A DNA stretch of 64,000 nucleotides from Xanthomonas arboricola (GCF_002940665.1 NZ_MIGY01000004.1:124001-188000); one strand, 5' to 3'. Counted from the first letter of the stretch, positions 18,258 to 28,427 are shown. Numbers and translations are program-made. The notes: generated by a model not told the origin, from the letters alone.

Positions 18258-18578
18258 TCAGCGCGGCGGGCAGCGGAAGGCGTTGAAACGCTGGCTGCCA
18301 TCGGCCGGCTGGCCCTGCGCCTGGACCGCATTGGCATTGGCGCCCGGCGCCTCGTTGCGTGCCAGCGTTTCCAGCTCTTCCTGCACCCGCAACGGGTTGC
18401 GGTTGTAGAAGCCGACCTTGCTCTTGACCGACACCACCACCTCGCCCTGCTGCTGACAGCCAGCCGGCACAGGGCCTGCGGGCAGCACTTGCACGCCTTT
18501 GCCGCTTTGTTCGATCGGCACCCAGGTGCAGGCCGTGGCGGTGGTGGCAACCAGAACAGACAGCATCAGCACGCGCAT
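18258..18578 (-). CDS. DUF4156 small lipoprotein
   Basis: The 106-residue protein has a short signal peptide with a lipobox (TTATAC, Cys17). The body resembles DUF4156 lipoproteins: a VPIEQSGKGVQVLP opening, a Cys at position 41 and another near the C-terminus (FRCPPR) that could pair, and the middle KSKVGFYNRN segment. The function is unknown. The ATG at 18578 gives a proper signal peptide; the frame stays open upstream for 85 codons but shows no conserved features. It lies 101 bp upstream of oleA on the same strand, so some co-transcription is possible. Confidence 0.8.
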   Translation of the reverse strand: MRVLMLSVLVATTATACTWVPIEQSGKGVQVLPAGPVPAGCQQQGEVVVSVKSKVGFYNRNPLRVQEELETLARNEAPGANANAVQAQGQPADGSQRFNAFRCPPR

Positions 18579-18741
18579 AAGTCTTAGACACCCGAGGACA
18601 AAGCCGGATTGTGCCGCAGTTACCGGCCGGCGATCGGCCTGTGCTGCCTGGCCACAGGCCGCGCATTCAGCGCACTGAACATCGTGTGGATCGTCGTGTT
18701 CTCTGGCCTGCAGCAGTGTCCGGCGCCTGCCATCGCGTCCG

Positions 18742-18761
18742 GGTGTCCGGACACGGACACC
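18742..18761. promoter_or_regulatory. Inverted repeat, candidate enhancer-binding-protein site
   Basis: GGTGTCCGGACACGGACACC contains a perfect 12-bp palindrome (GTGTCCGGACAC) and a second overlapping inverted pair (GGTGTCC/GGACACC). Its centre is about 77 bp upstream of the start predicted from the sigma-54 promoter at 18803-18817, a usual distance for an activator site. The activator is not identified. Confidence 0.5.
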
Positions 18762-18802
18762 GCTGCGGCGCATAAATCCCTTTAAAAACAATCTTCTAAA
18801 AC

Positions 18803-18817
18803 TGGCACGCCGTTTGC
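18803..18817 (+). promoter_or_regulatory. Consensus sigma-54 (-24/-12) promoter
   Basis: TGGCACGCCGTTTGC matches the TGGCAC-N5-TTGC consensus at every fixed position, with GG and GC ten bases apart. Transcription would start near 18829 and give a leader of about 145 nt before the repeat-containing secreted protein at 18974. The surrounding 18579-18973 interval holds no gene. Confidence 0.75.
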
Positions 18818-18973
18818 TGCATGGGATGGGCAAGCAGCGGGCAGCAACCTCGATCAGGAAAAATGACTGCCAGCTGAATAAATAAACCCGCGCCGCGAAA
18901 GTTGTTGCACTTACGGAACTGGTGTACTACCTTACTACCACACCACTGATCACCCACACCAAGAGACCTCGCC

Positions 18974-19435
18974 ATGACGACCCAGACCCTGCGCCTCGCC
19001 CTCTCCGTCGGCCTGCTTGCCGGTACCGCCCTGGCCGGTTTCGCCCAGGCCGCCAGCCTGACCACGCTGGACACCGTGCAGGTCCGCCCGTCTGCCGACC
19101 AGATCGCCCAGCAGACGCTGGAGCGCAACAGCGACATCCGTACCCTGGCCGCCGTGCAGGTGCGTCCGTCGGCCGAGCAGCTGGCCGCCCTCGCCGCCGG
19201 ACAGGCCGGCCCGCGCATCGTCACTCTCGCTGCGGTGCAGGTGCGTCCGTCCGCCGACCAGCGCGCCGACCTGGTGACCCGCAGCACCGCTGCCACCGCG
19301 CAAAGCACCGCCGGCCAGGCAGCTGCTGCCATCGGCGCGCTGATGGGCCAGGTCATCGTCAACCTGCCGGTGCCGCAGCTGCAGCCGTCGCCGGTCGAAC
19401 TGGAAGCGCTGGTCAACGCCGCCATCAGCCTTTGA
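18974..19435 (+). CDS. Secreted protein with three VQVRPSA(D/E)Q repeats, function unknown
   Basis: The 153-residue protein has a clear signal peptide (TLRLALSVGLLAGTALAGFAQA). The mature part contains three copies of an (A/T)VQVRPSA(D/E)Q motif near residues 34, 61 and 90, spaced about 27-29 residues apart. Each is preceded by a TLxxVQVRPS strand-like segment. The C-terminus is Ala/Pro-rich. I do not recognise a known family; it looks lineage-restricted. The start codon follows a strong AT-rich leader and the sigma-54 promoter at 18803-18817. It is 25 bp upstream of trmL on the same strand, so read-through is possible. Nearby secreted-protein genes and a sigma-54 response regulator suggest a common control. 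Confidence 0.8.
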   Translation: MTTQTLRLALSVGLLAGTALAGFAQAASLTTLDTVQVRPSADQIAQQTLERNSDIRTLAAVQVRPSAEQLAALAAGQAGPRIVTLAAVQVRPSADQRADLVTRSTAATAQSTAGQAAAAIGALMGQVIVNLPVPQLQPSPVELEALVNAAISL

Positions 19436-19460
19436 GCACGCGCGCAGCTACACTGCGCGC

Positions 19461-19937
19461 ATGTCAGCTCCCGTCCTCGATGTCATCCTGTTTCAGCCGG
19501 AAATTCCGCCCAATACGGGCAATGTGATTCGCCTGTGCGCCAACACCGGCGCGCGCCTGCACCTGATCGAGCCACTCGGCTTCGACCTCAGCGACAAGCA
19601 GCTCAAACGCGCCGGCCTGGACTATCACGAATACGCAACCCTGCAGGTGCATGCCGACCTGCCCACCGCCCTGGCCGCGATCGCGCCCAAGCGTGTGTTT
19701 GCCCTGAGTACGCGCAGCACCGTGCGTTACGACACACCTCAATTTGCCGATGGTGATGCCTTCCTGTTTGGCCCGGAAACACGCGGCTTGCCCGCCGACG
19801 TGCTGGAGTCGATCCCGCCACAGCACCGGCTGCGCCTGCCGATGCGCCCGGACAACCGCAGCCTCAATCTGTCCAACACCGTTGCGGTGATGGTGTTCGA
19901 AGCCTGGCGCCAGTGGGATTTCAGCGGCGGCCGATAA
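19461..19937 (+). CDS. trmL: tRNA (cytidine/uridine-34-2'-O)-methyltransferase TrmL
   Basis: The 158-residue protein is a minimal SPOUT methyltransferase with the TrmL signatures: N-terminal FQPEIPPNTGNVIRLCANTG, middle LFGPETRGLP and C-terminal knot PMRPDNRSLNLSNTVAVMVFEA. TrmL methylates the 2'-hydroxyl of the wobble nucleotide in two tRNA-Leu species. The length equals that of E. coli TrmL. The gene is intact and its start is placed by the usual N-terminus. It is followed by a degraded transporter on the opposite strand. Confidence 0.95.
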   Translation: MSAPVLDVILFQPEIPPNTGNVIRLCANTGARLHLIEPLGFDLSDKQLKRAGLDYHEYATLQVHADLPTALAAIAPKRVFALSTRSTVRYDTPQFADGDAFLFGPETRGLPADVLESIPPQHRLRLPMRPDNRSLNLSNTVAVMVFEAWRQWDFSGGR

Positions 19938-20089
19938 CCGCGGCAATGCAGACGGCTGGCTGACTGCCAAATCCTCCGCCCCGATCCCGGCGCGCTGCAT
20001 GGTTCCCGTACCGGTCTGTCGTTCAAAGCGTGCTCCGCGCGTATGCCAGTCCCGGGCACTGCCGTTTGCCTGCTGCTCCATGCTTGGCA

Positions 20090-20625
20090 TCACTGCATCA
20101 CCTGGACCTCGGCCGCTGCCTGCAACATGCCGCGGCAGCCTGCCGATAACGCCACCGCCAGCGCGGCGATGGCGCCCAGCGCCAGAAACGCGATGCGATA
20201 GCCGAAGGCGTGCGCCGGCCAGCCACCCAACGTCGGGCTCAGCGCCGCGCCCACACCTTGCATTGTCATCACTGCGTCCTGGCCGACATTGATGCGCCCG
20301 GTGCCCTAAAGCAATTGCGCCACCAGTGCCGGCACCGCCACGGCCTGCAGGCCGGCGAGTCCATCGAAGATCTGCACCAAAAACATGCCCCCAGCCATAG
20401 ATCAGCGACGCTGCCACCAGTGCACCCACCAATGTCCGTGCACGCGGATCCAGCGCATCGCCAACAACGCCACCACCATCATGCCTGCACGACCATGATG
20501 GTGGTGGCCGTCAGCGCACTCGCATCGCCCGCATGCGCAGCCACGATGGCCATGCCGTAGAGCGGCATTATCGCCGCATTGCCCAGTGCAACGGCCCCCG
20601 GGGCGATGCCGGCAATGTCAGCGGA
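20090..20625 (-). pseudogene. Remnant of an MFS transporter (C-terminal half, frameshifted)
   Basis: Read on the minus strand, pieces of a major-facilitator protein occur in order but in different frames. First comes GNAAIMPLYGMAIVAAHAG (near 20600). After a frame change follow VGALVAASLIYGWG and FLVQIFDGLAGLQAVAVPAL. An in-frame TAG then precedes GTGRINVGQDAVM, and last is GVGAALSPTLGGWPAHAFGY, ending in stop at 20090. These match the second half of drug-efflux-type MFS proteins. At least two frameshifts, one stop codon and loss of the N-terminal half rule out function. The surrounding bases 19938-20089 and 20626-20703 contain nothing else. Confidence 0.75.
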
Positions 20626-20703
20626 CGGCAGGTCTGCAGTACCCGCCCGTCGCGACCCGCTTGCGGTCGCACTGCGCCGACACGGCAGTCGCATTGCAGG
20701 CTG

Positions 20704-21324
20704 CTAGTGCTTCGGCTTCGGCTTCGGCTTATGCCCACCCGGGCCATGCGGATGCTCGATCTGCTTCAGCGACGCGGCCTTGGTGCCCAGCCCATGCGCG
20801 TGGATCAGCACGCCGTGCGGGGTGGTCCTGGTATCGCCTTCGGCCACCAGCGTCTTGCCGACAACCAGCTGCCTGGCGAAGTCCGCACCGGCGTGCGGCG
20901 GGAACCGCACCGTGGCCCCGTCGTCCAGCAACACGCCATGCACCTGCCCGTGCGGACCGTGCAGCAACCGCGCAATGGTGCCGCTGTACTGGGTGATTTG
21001 CGGCTTGGGCGGCTTGTCGGCGGGCGGCTTGGGCTTGGGCTTGGCGTGCGGCCCGTGCGGGCCTTCATCGACGATGCGTTTGCCGCCTTCAGGATCGATC
21101 GCCAGGGCCACCAGCATGTCCACATCGCGCGGCTTGAGGCCGCGCACGGTCAGGGTGCTGCCTGGCTTGAGCGCCTTGAGCAAGGCGGCGGACAGATGCG
21201 GCGGCGTGTGCACCTCGGTGCCGTCGGTCAGCAGCAGGCCGTCGATATCGGCCTTGGGATTGAGCAGAAAGCGCGCCAGCGTGCCGCGGGTTTCGGGAAG
21301 GAAATCAGGGTCGACCCAATGCAT
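20704..21324 (-). CDS. Two-repeat DGT/PPH-domain protein, function unknown
   Basis: The 206-residue protein carries two copies of a ~55-residue domain. Copy 1 (residues ~13-70) has RGTLARFLLNPKADIDGLLL, DGTEVHTPPHLS and a later LTVRG strand. Copy 2 (~112-170) has SGTIARLLHGPHGQVHGVLL, DDGATVRFPPHA and a LVAEGD strand. A Pro/Lys-rich linker separates them and a HKPKPKPKH tail ends the protein. The pattern (strand, turn with Gly, LL-DGT, PPH, strand) suggests an OB-like barrel. No signal peptide is visible from the ATG at 21324, which has a GGAG ribosome site. The upstream paralogue (21461-22273) has the same two domains behind a signal peptide; the pair arose by duplication. Confidence 0.75.
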   Translation of the reverse strand: MHWVDPDFLPETRGTLARFLLNPKADIDGLLLTDGTEVHTPPHLSAALLKALKPGSTLTVRGLKPRDVDMLVALAIDPEGGKRIVDEGPHGPHAKPKPKPPADKPPKPQITQYSGTIARLLHGPHGQVHGVLLDDGATVRFPPHAGADFARQLVVGKTLVAEGDTRTTPHGVLIHAHGLGTKAASLKQIEHPHGPGGHKPKPKPKH

Positions 21325-21430
21325 GCAAAAACTCCAGAGAAGTGAGAACCGGCCGATGCCGGCAAGCCGCGCCCGCCGCCACGCATGACGCGTGGTGAAC
21401 AGGCGCGTAGAGGGGAACGAAACGATGTGA

Positions 21431-21454
21431 GCGCCGCCGCGTGGCCGGCGGCGC
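21431..21454 (-). terminator. GC-rich hairpin between the two paralogous genes
   Basis: GCGCCGCC and GGCGGCGC form an 8-bp perfect stem 6 bp beyond the stop of the upstream paralogue. There is no T-tract, so it may be an attenuator or mRNA-end stabiliser between the two genes rather than a full terminator. Confidence 0.4.
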
Positions 21455-21460
21455 CCTGGA

Positions 21461-22273
21461 TCAACGCGGCGCCGGAGCCGGAGCCGGCGCTGGCGGTGCA
21501 GCCGGTGGGACAGGTGGCGCCGGTGGCGCGGGCGGCACCGGGCCATCCGGGCGCGGCGGGCTGAACAACGCACGCTGCGAGGCGCGATCGCGGCCCAGTC
21601 GGGTGGCTTCGATGGCGCGGCCGTTGGCGGTGGCAACTCCGAAGCCGCTCACGCTCAATGGCGCGCCGGCCCGCAGCAGATCGCCAAACTGCAGCGCCAG
21701 ATGCGGCGGCATCCGCACCAGCGTGCCATCGCTCAGCAACGCGCCATTGGTCTCGCCACCCGGGCCGTAGACCAACCGCTCGATGCGTCCTTCCGCCTGC
21801 AACGGTGTCAACGCGGCAGGTGTCGGCGGCGCCGGCGGCATGGCGCCAGTGGGCGGCTGGTCGACCACTTCGCCCCCACCACGACTGGAGCGGATGCTGC
21901 TGGCGCGCAGCACCGGCAGGCTGCCCAGGCGATAGCCCTGCACGCTCACCGTATCGCCGCGGCGTACCGCGGCCTGCAACTGCGCGGACAGATGCGGTGC
22001 AAACGCCACCTGGGTGCCATCGCGCAGCCACAGGCCATCGACCTCGCCATTGGGATTGAGCATGAAGCGCTCGACCGTGCCGGTGATGCGTACCGGCGTG
22101 GCGGCCAACGGCGCAGGTGGGGCGGGTGGGGCAGGCGGCAGCGGTGGAGCCGGTGGTGGCGTGCCGACCGGCGGACGCGGCGCTACCGGTGCCGCCGACG
22201 GTGTGGGAGCCTGCGCGGCGGCGGTCGTCACGCTGCAGGCCAGTGCGAAAGCAAGTGCGGTCTGACGAATCAT
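21461..22273 (-). CDS. Secreted two-repeat DGT/PPH-domain protein with proline-rich linkers
   Basis: The 270-residue protein starts with a signal peptide (IRQTALAFALACSVTTAAAQA). Proline/alanine-rich linkers flank and separate two copies of the domain also found twice in the adjacent gene. Copy 1 is around TGTVERFMLNPNGEVDGLWL with RDGTQVAFAPHLS; copy 2 is around GRIERLVYGPGGETNGALL with SDGTLVRMPPHLA. The ATG at 22273 follows TTGGAGACATCGC, a good ribosome site. A near-consensus sigma-54 promoter lies at 22320-22334 and a nested inverted repeat further upstream at 22365-22426, so I infer sigma-54-dependent expression. Molecular function is unknown. Confidence 0.78.
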   Translation of the reverse strand: MIRQTALAFALACSVTTAAAQAPTPSAAPVAPRPPVGTPPPAPPLPPAPPAPPAPLAATPVRITGTVERFMLNPNGEVDGLWLRDGTQVAFAPHLSAQLQAAVRRGDTVSVQGYRLGSLPVLRASSIRSSRGGGEVVDQPPTGAMPPAPPTPAALTPLQAEGRIERLVYGPGGETNGALLSDGTLVRMPPHLALQFGDLLRAGAPLSVSGFGVATANGRAIEATRLGRDRASQRALFSPPRPDGPVPPAPPAPPVPPAAPPAPAPAPAPR

Positions 22274-22319
22274 GCGATGTCTCCAACGCGGCAGGAGCGC
22301 CGCTCGCCCTGAAGACAAA

Positions 22320-22334
22320 GCAGCAATCGTGCCA
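22320..22334 (-). promoter_or_regulatory. Sigma-54 (-24/-12) promoter of the secreted two-repeat protein
   Basis: On the minus strand TGGCACGATTGCTGC matches TGGCAC-N5-TTGC with one change (C for the first T) and has the required GG and GC ten bases apart. Transcription would begin near 22308, giving a leader of about 35 nt. Confidence 0.6.
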
Positions 22335-22364
22335 ACGGCGAATCCGTTGTTTTACAAGGGTTTT

Positions 22365-22426
22365 GTGTCTGCACGCTCACGGACAGTCGTCTTCGTTTCA
22401 TACACCGCTGTCCGCTTTGCAGACAC
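22365..22426. promoter_or_regulatory. Nested inverted repeats, candidate activator site
   Basis: Outer arms GTGTCTGCA and TGCAGACAC (9 bp, perfect) enclose inner arms GGACAG and CTGTCC (6 bp, perfect). The centre lies about 88 bp upstream of the start predicted from the promoter at 22320-22334. The TGTC/GACA core recalls the palindrome at 18742-18761. The rest of 22427-22706 shows no gene. Confidence 0.5.
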
Positions 22427-22706
22427 TTGCAGCTTGGTTGTGCGTCCCTGCAAGGTAAGAACGTGCCGGGCACGCTCGACGGTGGCGTGCGCGTGCGGAT
22501 GTCCGGGCTGGATTTCGAGCGCGTGGTGCTGCGCTTTCCGGCTACACCGTTTGCTGGTGGAACGCCGATGGCCAATGCTGCGAGTGGCAGCGGCGGCATG
22601 CAACCAAAAGGTGCGCACGACAACAGGTGCGCGTGCTGCTATGCGCGTACTGCGTGGTGACCGAAGCGGCAGCCTGCAACCATCGCGTCCGGTCTGATCG
22701 CTGCGA

Positions 22707-24031
<1,325 letters not shown>

Positions 24032-24047
<16 letters not shown>

Positions 24048-25474
24048 GGCAGCTCCAGAATGAAATGGGTCATGTCGTCGGTGTGTGCGTAACGCACCTG
24101 CCCGCCATGTGCACGGGCGATCTCGCGCACCAGCGCAAGCCCCAGGCCATTGCCGTCGGCGCGACCGCTGACGAACGGCTCGAACAACTGTGCTGCGATG
24201 GTTGCGGCGATGGCCGCGCCGCGATTGCCCACCTGTAGCTGCAGCAACCCATCGCGGGCGCTGGCATCCAGTGTCACCGCGCTGCCTGCCTCGGCATGTT
24301 GCAGTGCGTTGCGCAGCAGATTGTGCACGGCGCGTCCGAGCTGCTGCGGATCGAGCGTCCACTGCAGCGGCGTGTCAGGGACGCACAGCTGTGGCGTCGG
24401 CGTGCCTGGCGGCAGCAAGGCCGGATCGAGCAAGCTCGCCAACCAGTCCTGCACCACCACCGTTTCCAGCTGCAGGCGGATCGGCTGCACCATGCCGAGC
24501 AGACTTTCGACCACCCCATCCAGGCGACGGATCTGCCCCAGCATCAGCTCGCCGTGCGCGGCATCGTCCGGCGTGCCCTGGCGCGTGGCGATTTCGTTTT
24601 CCACCGCCAAGCGCATCGTGGCGATGGGGTTGCGAATCTCATGCGCCACCGTGGCGGTCAGGCGCCCGAGTGCGGCCAGCCGCTCGTGCCGTGCCAGTTC
24701 GTCGGCCAGCCGCCGCGTCTGCGCCAGGGCCTGCGCATTGCGCTGTGCGTAATCGCTCACCGCAGCGCCCAGCCGGTCCAATTCGGGCGCGCCGGTGACC
24801 GGAATCTGCGGAAGTTCGGTGTCGGCGGCCAGCGCCTGTTGGATGCGCTGCAGGCGCTGACTCCAGCGCCGCACCACCACGCCCAGGGCAATCGCGGACA
24901 CCGCCACCATGGCGAAAATCAGCAACATGCCGATCACCAATGGCCGCCAGGCATCGGAGGTGCTCGCCGGCACCCGCGACATGGTCCATGCGGCGGTGCC
25001 GGCGGCCAGCGGGCAGGCGCTGATCAGTACCACTTCGCGGCTGCCATCGCGACGAAAATCCACGGCCCTGTTGCCCACCGCACTCTGCCGTGCGGTACTG
25101 ACGATCGTGGTCCACTCGGCAGCCGGAATATCGGTCTTGTGATCGCTGCCGTCGTAGGTGGGATAGGCGTAGGCAACAAACCCCTTGTCAAGATTCCACA
25201 CCCCGCCCTCCACGCCGGGCGCGTCGGCCAGCACCAATTGCACCACCACCGCGGCCAGCCCGGCGCCGTTGTCGCCGCTACGCGCCGCCTCGCTTGCACC
25301 GGCGTAGCGCTGCACAATGCGTGCGCATTGCGCAGTCAACTGCTGGTGCGCATCGTCCAGTCGCACGCCTTCGGTCTGTCGGTACAGGCCATACAACATG
25401 GTGGCCACGCCTATGCAGGCAGCCAGGACCACCCCCCAGATCAGCAGCAACTGGCGCAACAACGAACGAGGCAT
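24032..25474 (-). CDS. Membrane histidine kinase partner of the sigma-54 regulator
   Basis: The 480-residue protein has a transmembrane helix at 9-30, a periplasmic sensor region of about 145 residues, a second helix at 178-201, and a linker with coiled-coil character. The phosphoacceptor His278 lies in TVAHEIRNPIATMRLA. The ATPase domain has its N-box (HNLLRNALQHAE) and G-box (GNGLGLALVREIA). The sensor shows no family I can name. It starts 45 bp after poxB on the same strand, suggesting a poxB-kinase-regulator transcript. The stimulus is unknown; the poxB link hints at carbon or respiratory state. Confidence 0.92.
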
Positions 25475-25519
25475 GCGAGGGTCCGAAAAAACGTGCAGTG
25501 GTGGAGCGTGGCGATGGCG

Positions 25520-27247
25520 TCAGCGCATATTGGTCTTGACCAGATCGATCACCTCATCGCCGCGCCCGCTCATCACTGCCTTGAGCAGATACAGGCCCAT
25601 GCCCTTGGCCTGTTCCAGCTTGATGGCCGGCGGCACCGCCAGTTCCTGCGTGGCGATACGCACATCCACCAGCGCCGGACCCGAATGCGCGAAGGCCTGC
25701 CGCAACGCCCGCTCCAGTTGCGCGGACTCGTCGACCCGGATGCCCAGGATGCCCATCGCATTGCTCATCGCAGCGAAGTCCGGATTGCGCAACTCGGTGC
25801 CGGTATCCAGATAACCGGCGGCCTTCATTTCCATCGCCACAAATCCCAGCGAGGCATTGTTGAACACCACGATCTTCACCGGCAGGCGCAGCTGCGCCAG
25901 CGAGATGAAATCGCCCATCAGCATCGCAAAACCGCCATCGCCGGACAGCGCAATCACCTGACGGCCCGGATACGCCGACTGCGCACCCAGCGCCTGCGGC
26001 ATCGCATTGGCCATCGAGCCGTGATTGAACGAACCGAGTAACCGGCGTTGTCCATTCATGCGCAGATAGCGCGCAGCCCACACCGTCGGCGTGCCGACAT
26101 CGCAGGTGAATACCGCATCCTGGTCGGCGATCTGGCTGATCATGCGCGCCACGAATTGCGGATGCAGCGGCTCGCCTGGATCGGCCGGCACCGCCAGATC
26201 GTCCAGCCCCTCGCGCGCCTTCCGATAGTGCGCAAGCGACTTGTCCAGGAAGTCGCGTTTCTCGCGTCGCTGCAGCTGTGGCAGCAAGGCGGCGATGGTT
26301 TCACCCACATCCGCTGCGATACCCAACTGCAACGGCGTGCGCCGTCCCAGCGCGCTCGGGTCGCGATCCACCTGCACGATGGTCGCGTCCTTCGGATAGA
26401 ACTGCCGATACGGGAAATCCGTGCCCAGCATGATCAAGGTGTCGCAGTTGAGCATCGCGTGGTAGCCGGAGCTGAAACCGATCAGGCCGGTCATGCCGAC
26501 ATCGAACGGGTTCTCCCACTCCACGTGTTCCTTGCCGCGCAAGGCGTGCACGATCGGCGCGCCCAGGGTGTCGGCCAATGCCACCACCGCATCGTGCGCA
26601 CCCGCGCAACCGCTGCCGCACAACAACGTGATCGCTTCGCTTTGCTGCAGCAGCTCGGCCAGCTGCTGCACATCTTCGGGGGCCGGCAGCACGCGCGGCT
26701 GGCGCAATTGCGGCCAGGCCGTGGGGAGGTGCTTGTCCACTTCCAGCAGTGCGATATCGCCGGGGATCACCACCACCGCCACACCTTGCTGCAGGATGGC
26801 CGCGCGCATCGCCCGGTGCAGCACTTCCGGAAGCTGCGCCGGATTGGTCACCAGTTCCACAAAGTGACTGCACTCGCGGAACAGTTCCTGCGGATGCGTC
26901 TCCTGAAAATAGTTCAGCCCGATCTCAGACGAGGGAATATGCGCGGCAATCGCCAGCACCGGCTGGCGGCTGCGATGGCAATCGAACAGCCCGTTGATCA
27001 GGTGCAGGTTGCCTGGTCCGCAGCTACCCGCGCACACCGCCAGCCTGCCGGTCACCGCCGCCTCGGCGCCGGCGGCGAACGCGGCCACTTCTTCGTGGCG
27101 CACGTGCATCCACTCGATCGTCTGCATCTCGCGCAAGGCATCGGTCAAGCCGTTAAGACTGTCGCCGGTCAATCCCCAGATCCGCTCCACCCCCGCGCTC
27201 TGCAGCGTCTCGGCCAGAAACCGCGCCAATGTCTTCTTCTTCGCCAC
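25520..27247 (-). CDS. poxB: Pyruvate:ubiquinone oxidoreductase-like thiamine-diphosphate enzyme (PoxB)
   Basis: The 575-residue protein has the three-domain plan of the pyruvate oxidase/acetolactate synthase family. The N-terminal domain has catalytic Glu in [11 protein letters not shown], the central domain is FAD-type, and the C-terminal domain holds the thiamine-binding motif [10 protein letters not shown] to [10 protein letters not shown]. PoxB decarboxylates pyruvate to acetate and passes electrons to ubiquinone; the C-terminal ~25 residues ([20 protein letters not shown]) resemble the membrane-attachment helix of E. coli PoxB. Lack of an acetolactate synthase small subunit nearby argues against that function. 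The kinase gene lies 45 bp downstream. The upstream interval shared with ax21 has no sigma-54 consensus. Confidence 0.9.
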   Translation of the reverse strand: MAKKKTLARFLAETLQSAGVERIWGLTGDSLNGLTDALREMQTIEWMHVRHEEVAAFAAGAEAAVTGRLAVCAGSCGPGNLHLINGLFDCHRSRQPVLAIAAHIPSSEIGLNYFQETHPQELFRECSHFVELVTNPAQLPEVLHRAMRAAILQQGVAVVVIPGDIALLEVDKHLPTAWPQLRQPRVLPAPEDVQQLAELLQQSEAITLLCGSGCAGAHDAVVALADTLGAPIVHALRGKEHVEWENPFDVGMTGLIGFSSGYHAMLNCDTLIMLGTDFPYRQFYPKDATIVQVDRDPSALGRRTPLQLGIAADVGETIAALLPQLQRREKRDFLDKSLAHYRKAREGLDDLAVPADPGEPLHPQFVARMISQIADQDAVFTCDVGTPTVWAARYLRMNGQRRLLGSFNHGSMANAMPQALGAQSAYPGRQVIALSGDGGFAMLMGDFISLAQLRLPVKIVVFNNASLGFVAMEMKAAGYLDTGTELRNPDFAAMSNAMGILGIRVDESAQLERALRQAFAHSGPALVDVRIATQELAVPPAIKLEQAKGMGLYLLKAVMSGRGDEVIDLVKTNMR

Positions 27248-27593
27248 GATGCAGCTCCACGCTTGTTCGACAAGCCTGGCATGCTCCCAGTCGCGGCGTC
27301 AGCGCAATGTGCTTGCACGCTGCAAACGCGGTAAAAACCCCTGAAAAACAGCTGCTGCTATACATGCGCGTGGTAACGACCGATGTAAAGCGCCAATGCA
27401 TCACGCTTTTCGTGTGCGCTACGCGCGTTGCAAGTTAGTGACAAGGAAGCGCAGCTGAACCGGGTGCGATGATTCATGCACCAGTCAGTCCAAAATTCAT
27501 GTCGCGTTCCATCGAATAACGGAGAATTTACATCTCGGCAGCGAACGGCATCCGCCTCAGCGCCGGCCCAAACCATAAGTACAGGTATCGATC

Positions 27594-28190
27594 ATGAAGA
27601 CTTCACTGCTGGCCCTCGGCCTTCTCGCAGCCCTGCCGTTTGCGGCCTCCGCTGCTGAAAACCTCTCCTACAACTTCGTCGAAGGCGACTACGTGCGCAC
27701 TCCGACCGAAGGCCGCGACGCCGATGGTTGGGGCGTGAAGGCGTCCTACGCCGTCGCTCCGAACTTCCACGTGTTCGGCGATTACAGCAAGCAGAACGCT
27801 GACGACAACGACAACGTGTTCGAAAGCTCCAACTCCGACTTCCAGCAGTGGGGCGTTGGCGTGGGTTACAACCACGAAATCGCCACCAGCACCGACTTCG
27901 TCGCCCGCGTTGCCTACCGCAAGCTGGACCTGGACACCCCGAACATCAGCTTCGATGGTTACAGCGTTGAAGCTGGCCTGCGCAACGCCTTCGGCGAGCA
28001 CTTCGAAGTCTACGCCCTGGCTGGCTACGAGGACTTCTCCAAGAAGCGCGGCATCGACATCGGCGACAACTTCTACGGCCGCCTCGGCGCCCAGGTCAAG
28101 CTGAACCAGAATTGGGGCATCAACGGCGACATCCGTATGGATGGCGACGGCAACAAGGAATGGTCGGTCGGCCCGCGCTTCAGCTGGTAA
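27594..28190 (+). CDS. ax21: Ax21 outer-membrane beta-barrel protein
   Basis: The 198-residue protein has a signal peptide (KTSLLALGLLAALPFAASA) and a mature part that starts AENLSYNFVEGDYVR. It is built of alternating beta strands with Phe/Tyr/Trp girdles and ends in GPRFSW, a C-terminal aromatic residue typical of BAM substrates. The mature N-terminus matches Ax21 of Xanthomonas, once reported as the activator of rice XA21 immunity; those reports were retracted and RaxX is now the accepted ligand. The protein is secreted by the general pathway and found in outer-membrane vesicles; its cellular job is unsettled. It is followed by a strong terminator at 28238-28265. Confidence 0.93.
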   Translation: MKTSLLALGLLAALPFAASAAENLSYNFVEGDYVRTPTEGRDADGWGVKASYAVAPNFHVFGDYSKQNADDNDNVFESSNSDFQQWGVGVGYNHEIATSTDFVARVAYRKLDLDTPNISFDGYSVEAGLRNAFGEHFEVYALAGYEDFSKKRGIDIGDNFYGRLGAQVKLNQNWGINGDIRMDGDGNKEWSVGPRFSW

Positions 28191-28237
28191 GCCGCACGTT
28201 TGACTGCAACGCGACTCTCTCTCCCGCGTTGCATTGG

Positions 28238-28265
28238 AAGCCCGGTCCCCCGACCGGGCTTCTTT
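28238..28265 (+). terminator. Rho-independent terminator of ax21
   Basis: A perfect 10-bp stem (AAGCCCGGTC / GACCGGGCTT) with a CCCC loop is followed by CTTTCTTTT, 48 bp past the ax21 stop. Confidence 0.9.
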
Positions 28266-28392
28266 CTTTTGGGCGATCGGCTGGTGACGCGCACATCGCT
28301 TCATAGCGGCATGTGCGCAATGCCGCTCCTGTAGAAGCACGGTGCATCGCGCTCAGCTGCTGCGTCCTGCCGCCAGCCTTTGCGATCCGTGC

Positions 28393-28427
28393 CAACAAAA
28401 AGCCCGGCAATGCCGGGCTTTTTGTTG
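28393..28427. terminator. Strong bidirectional terminator beyond gpsA
   Basis: A perfect 17-bp inverted repeat (arm CAACAAAAAGCCCGGCA) surrounds one central base. It has an A-tract on one side and a T-tract on the other, so it can stop transcription in both directions. It lies 36 bp beyond the gpsA stop on the minus strand and after ax21 on the plus strand. Confidence 0.92.

Noticed and set aside
27248-27593. Search for a sigma-54 promoter between poxB and ax21
   Set aside because: GCAATGTGCTTGCAC near 27320 resembles a reversed -24/-12 site but lacks the GG pair; only a small GCTTGT/ACAAGC palindrome near 27267 remains.
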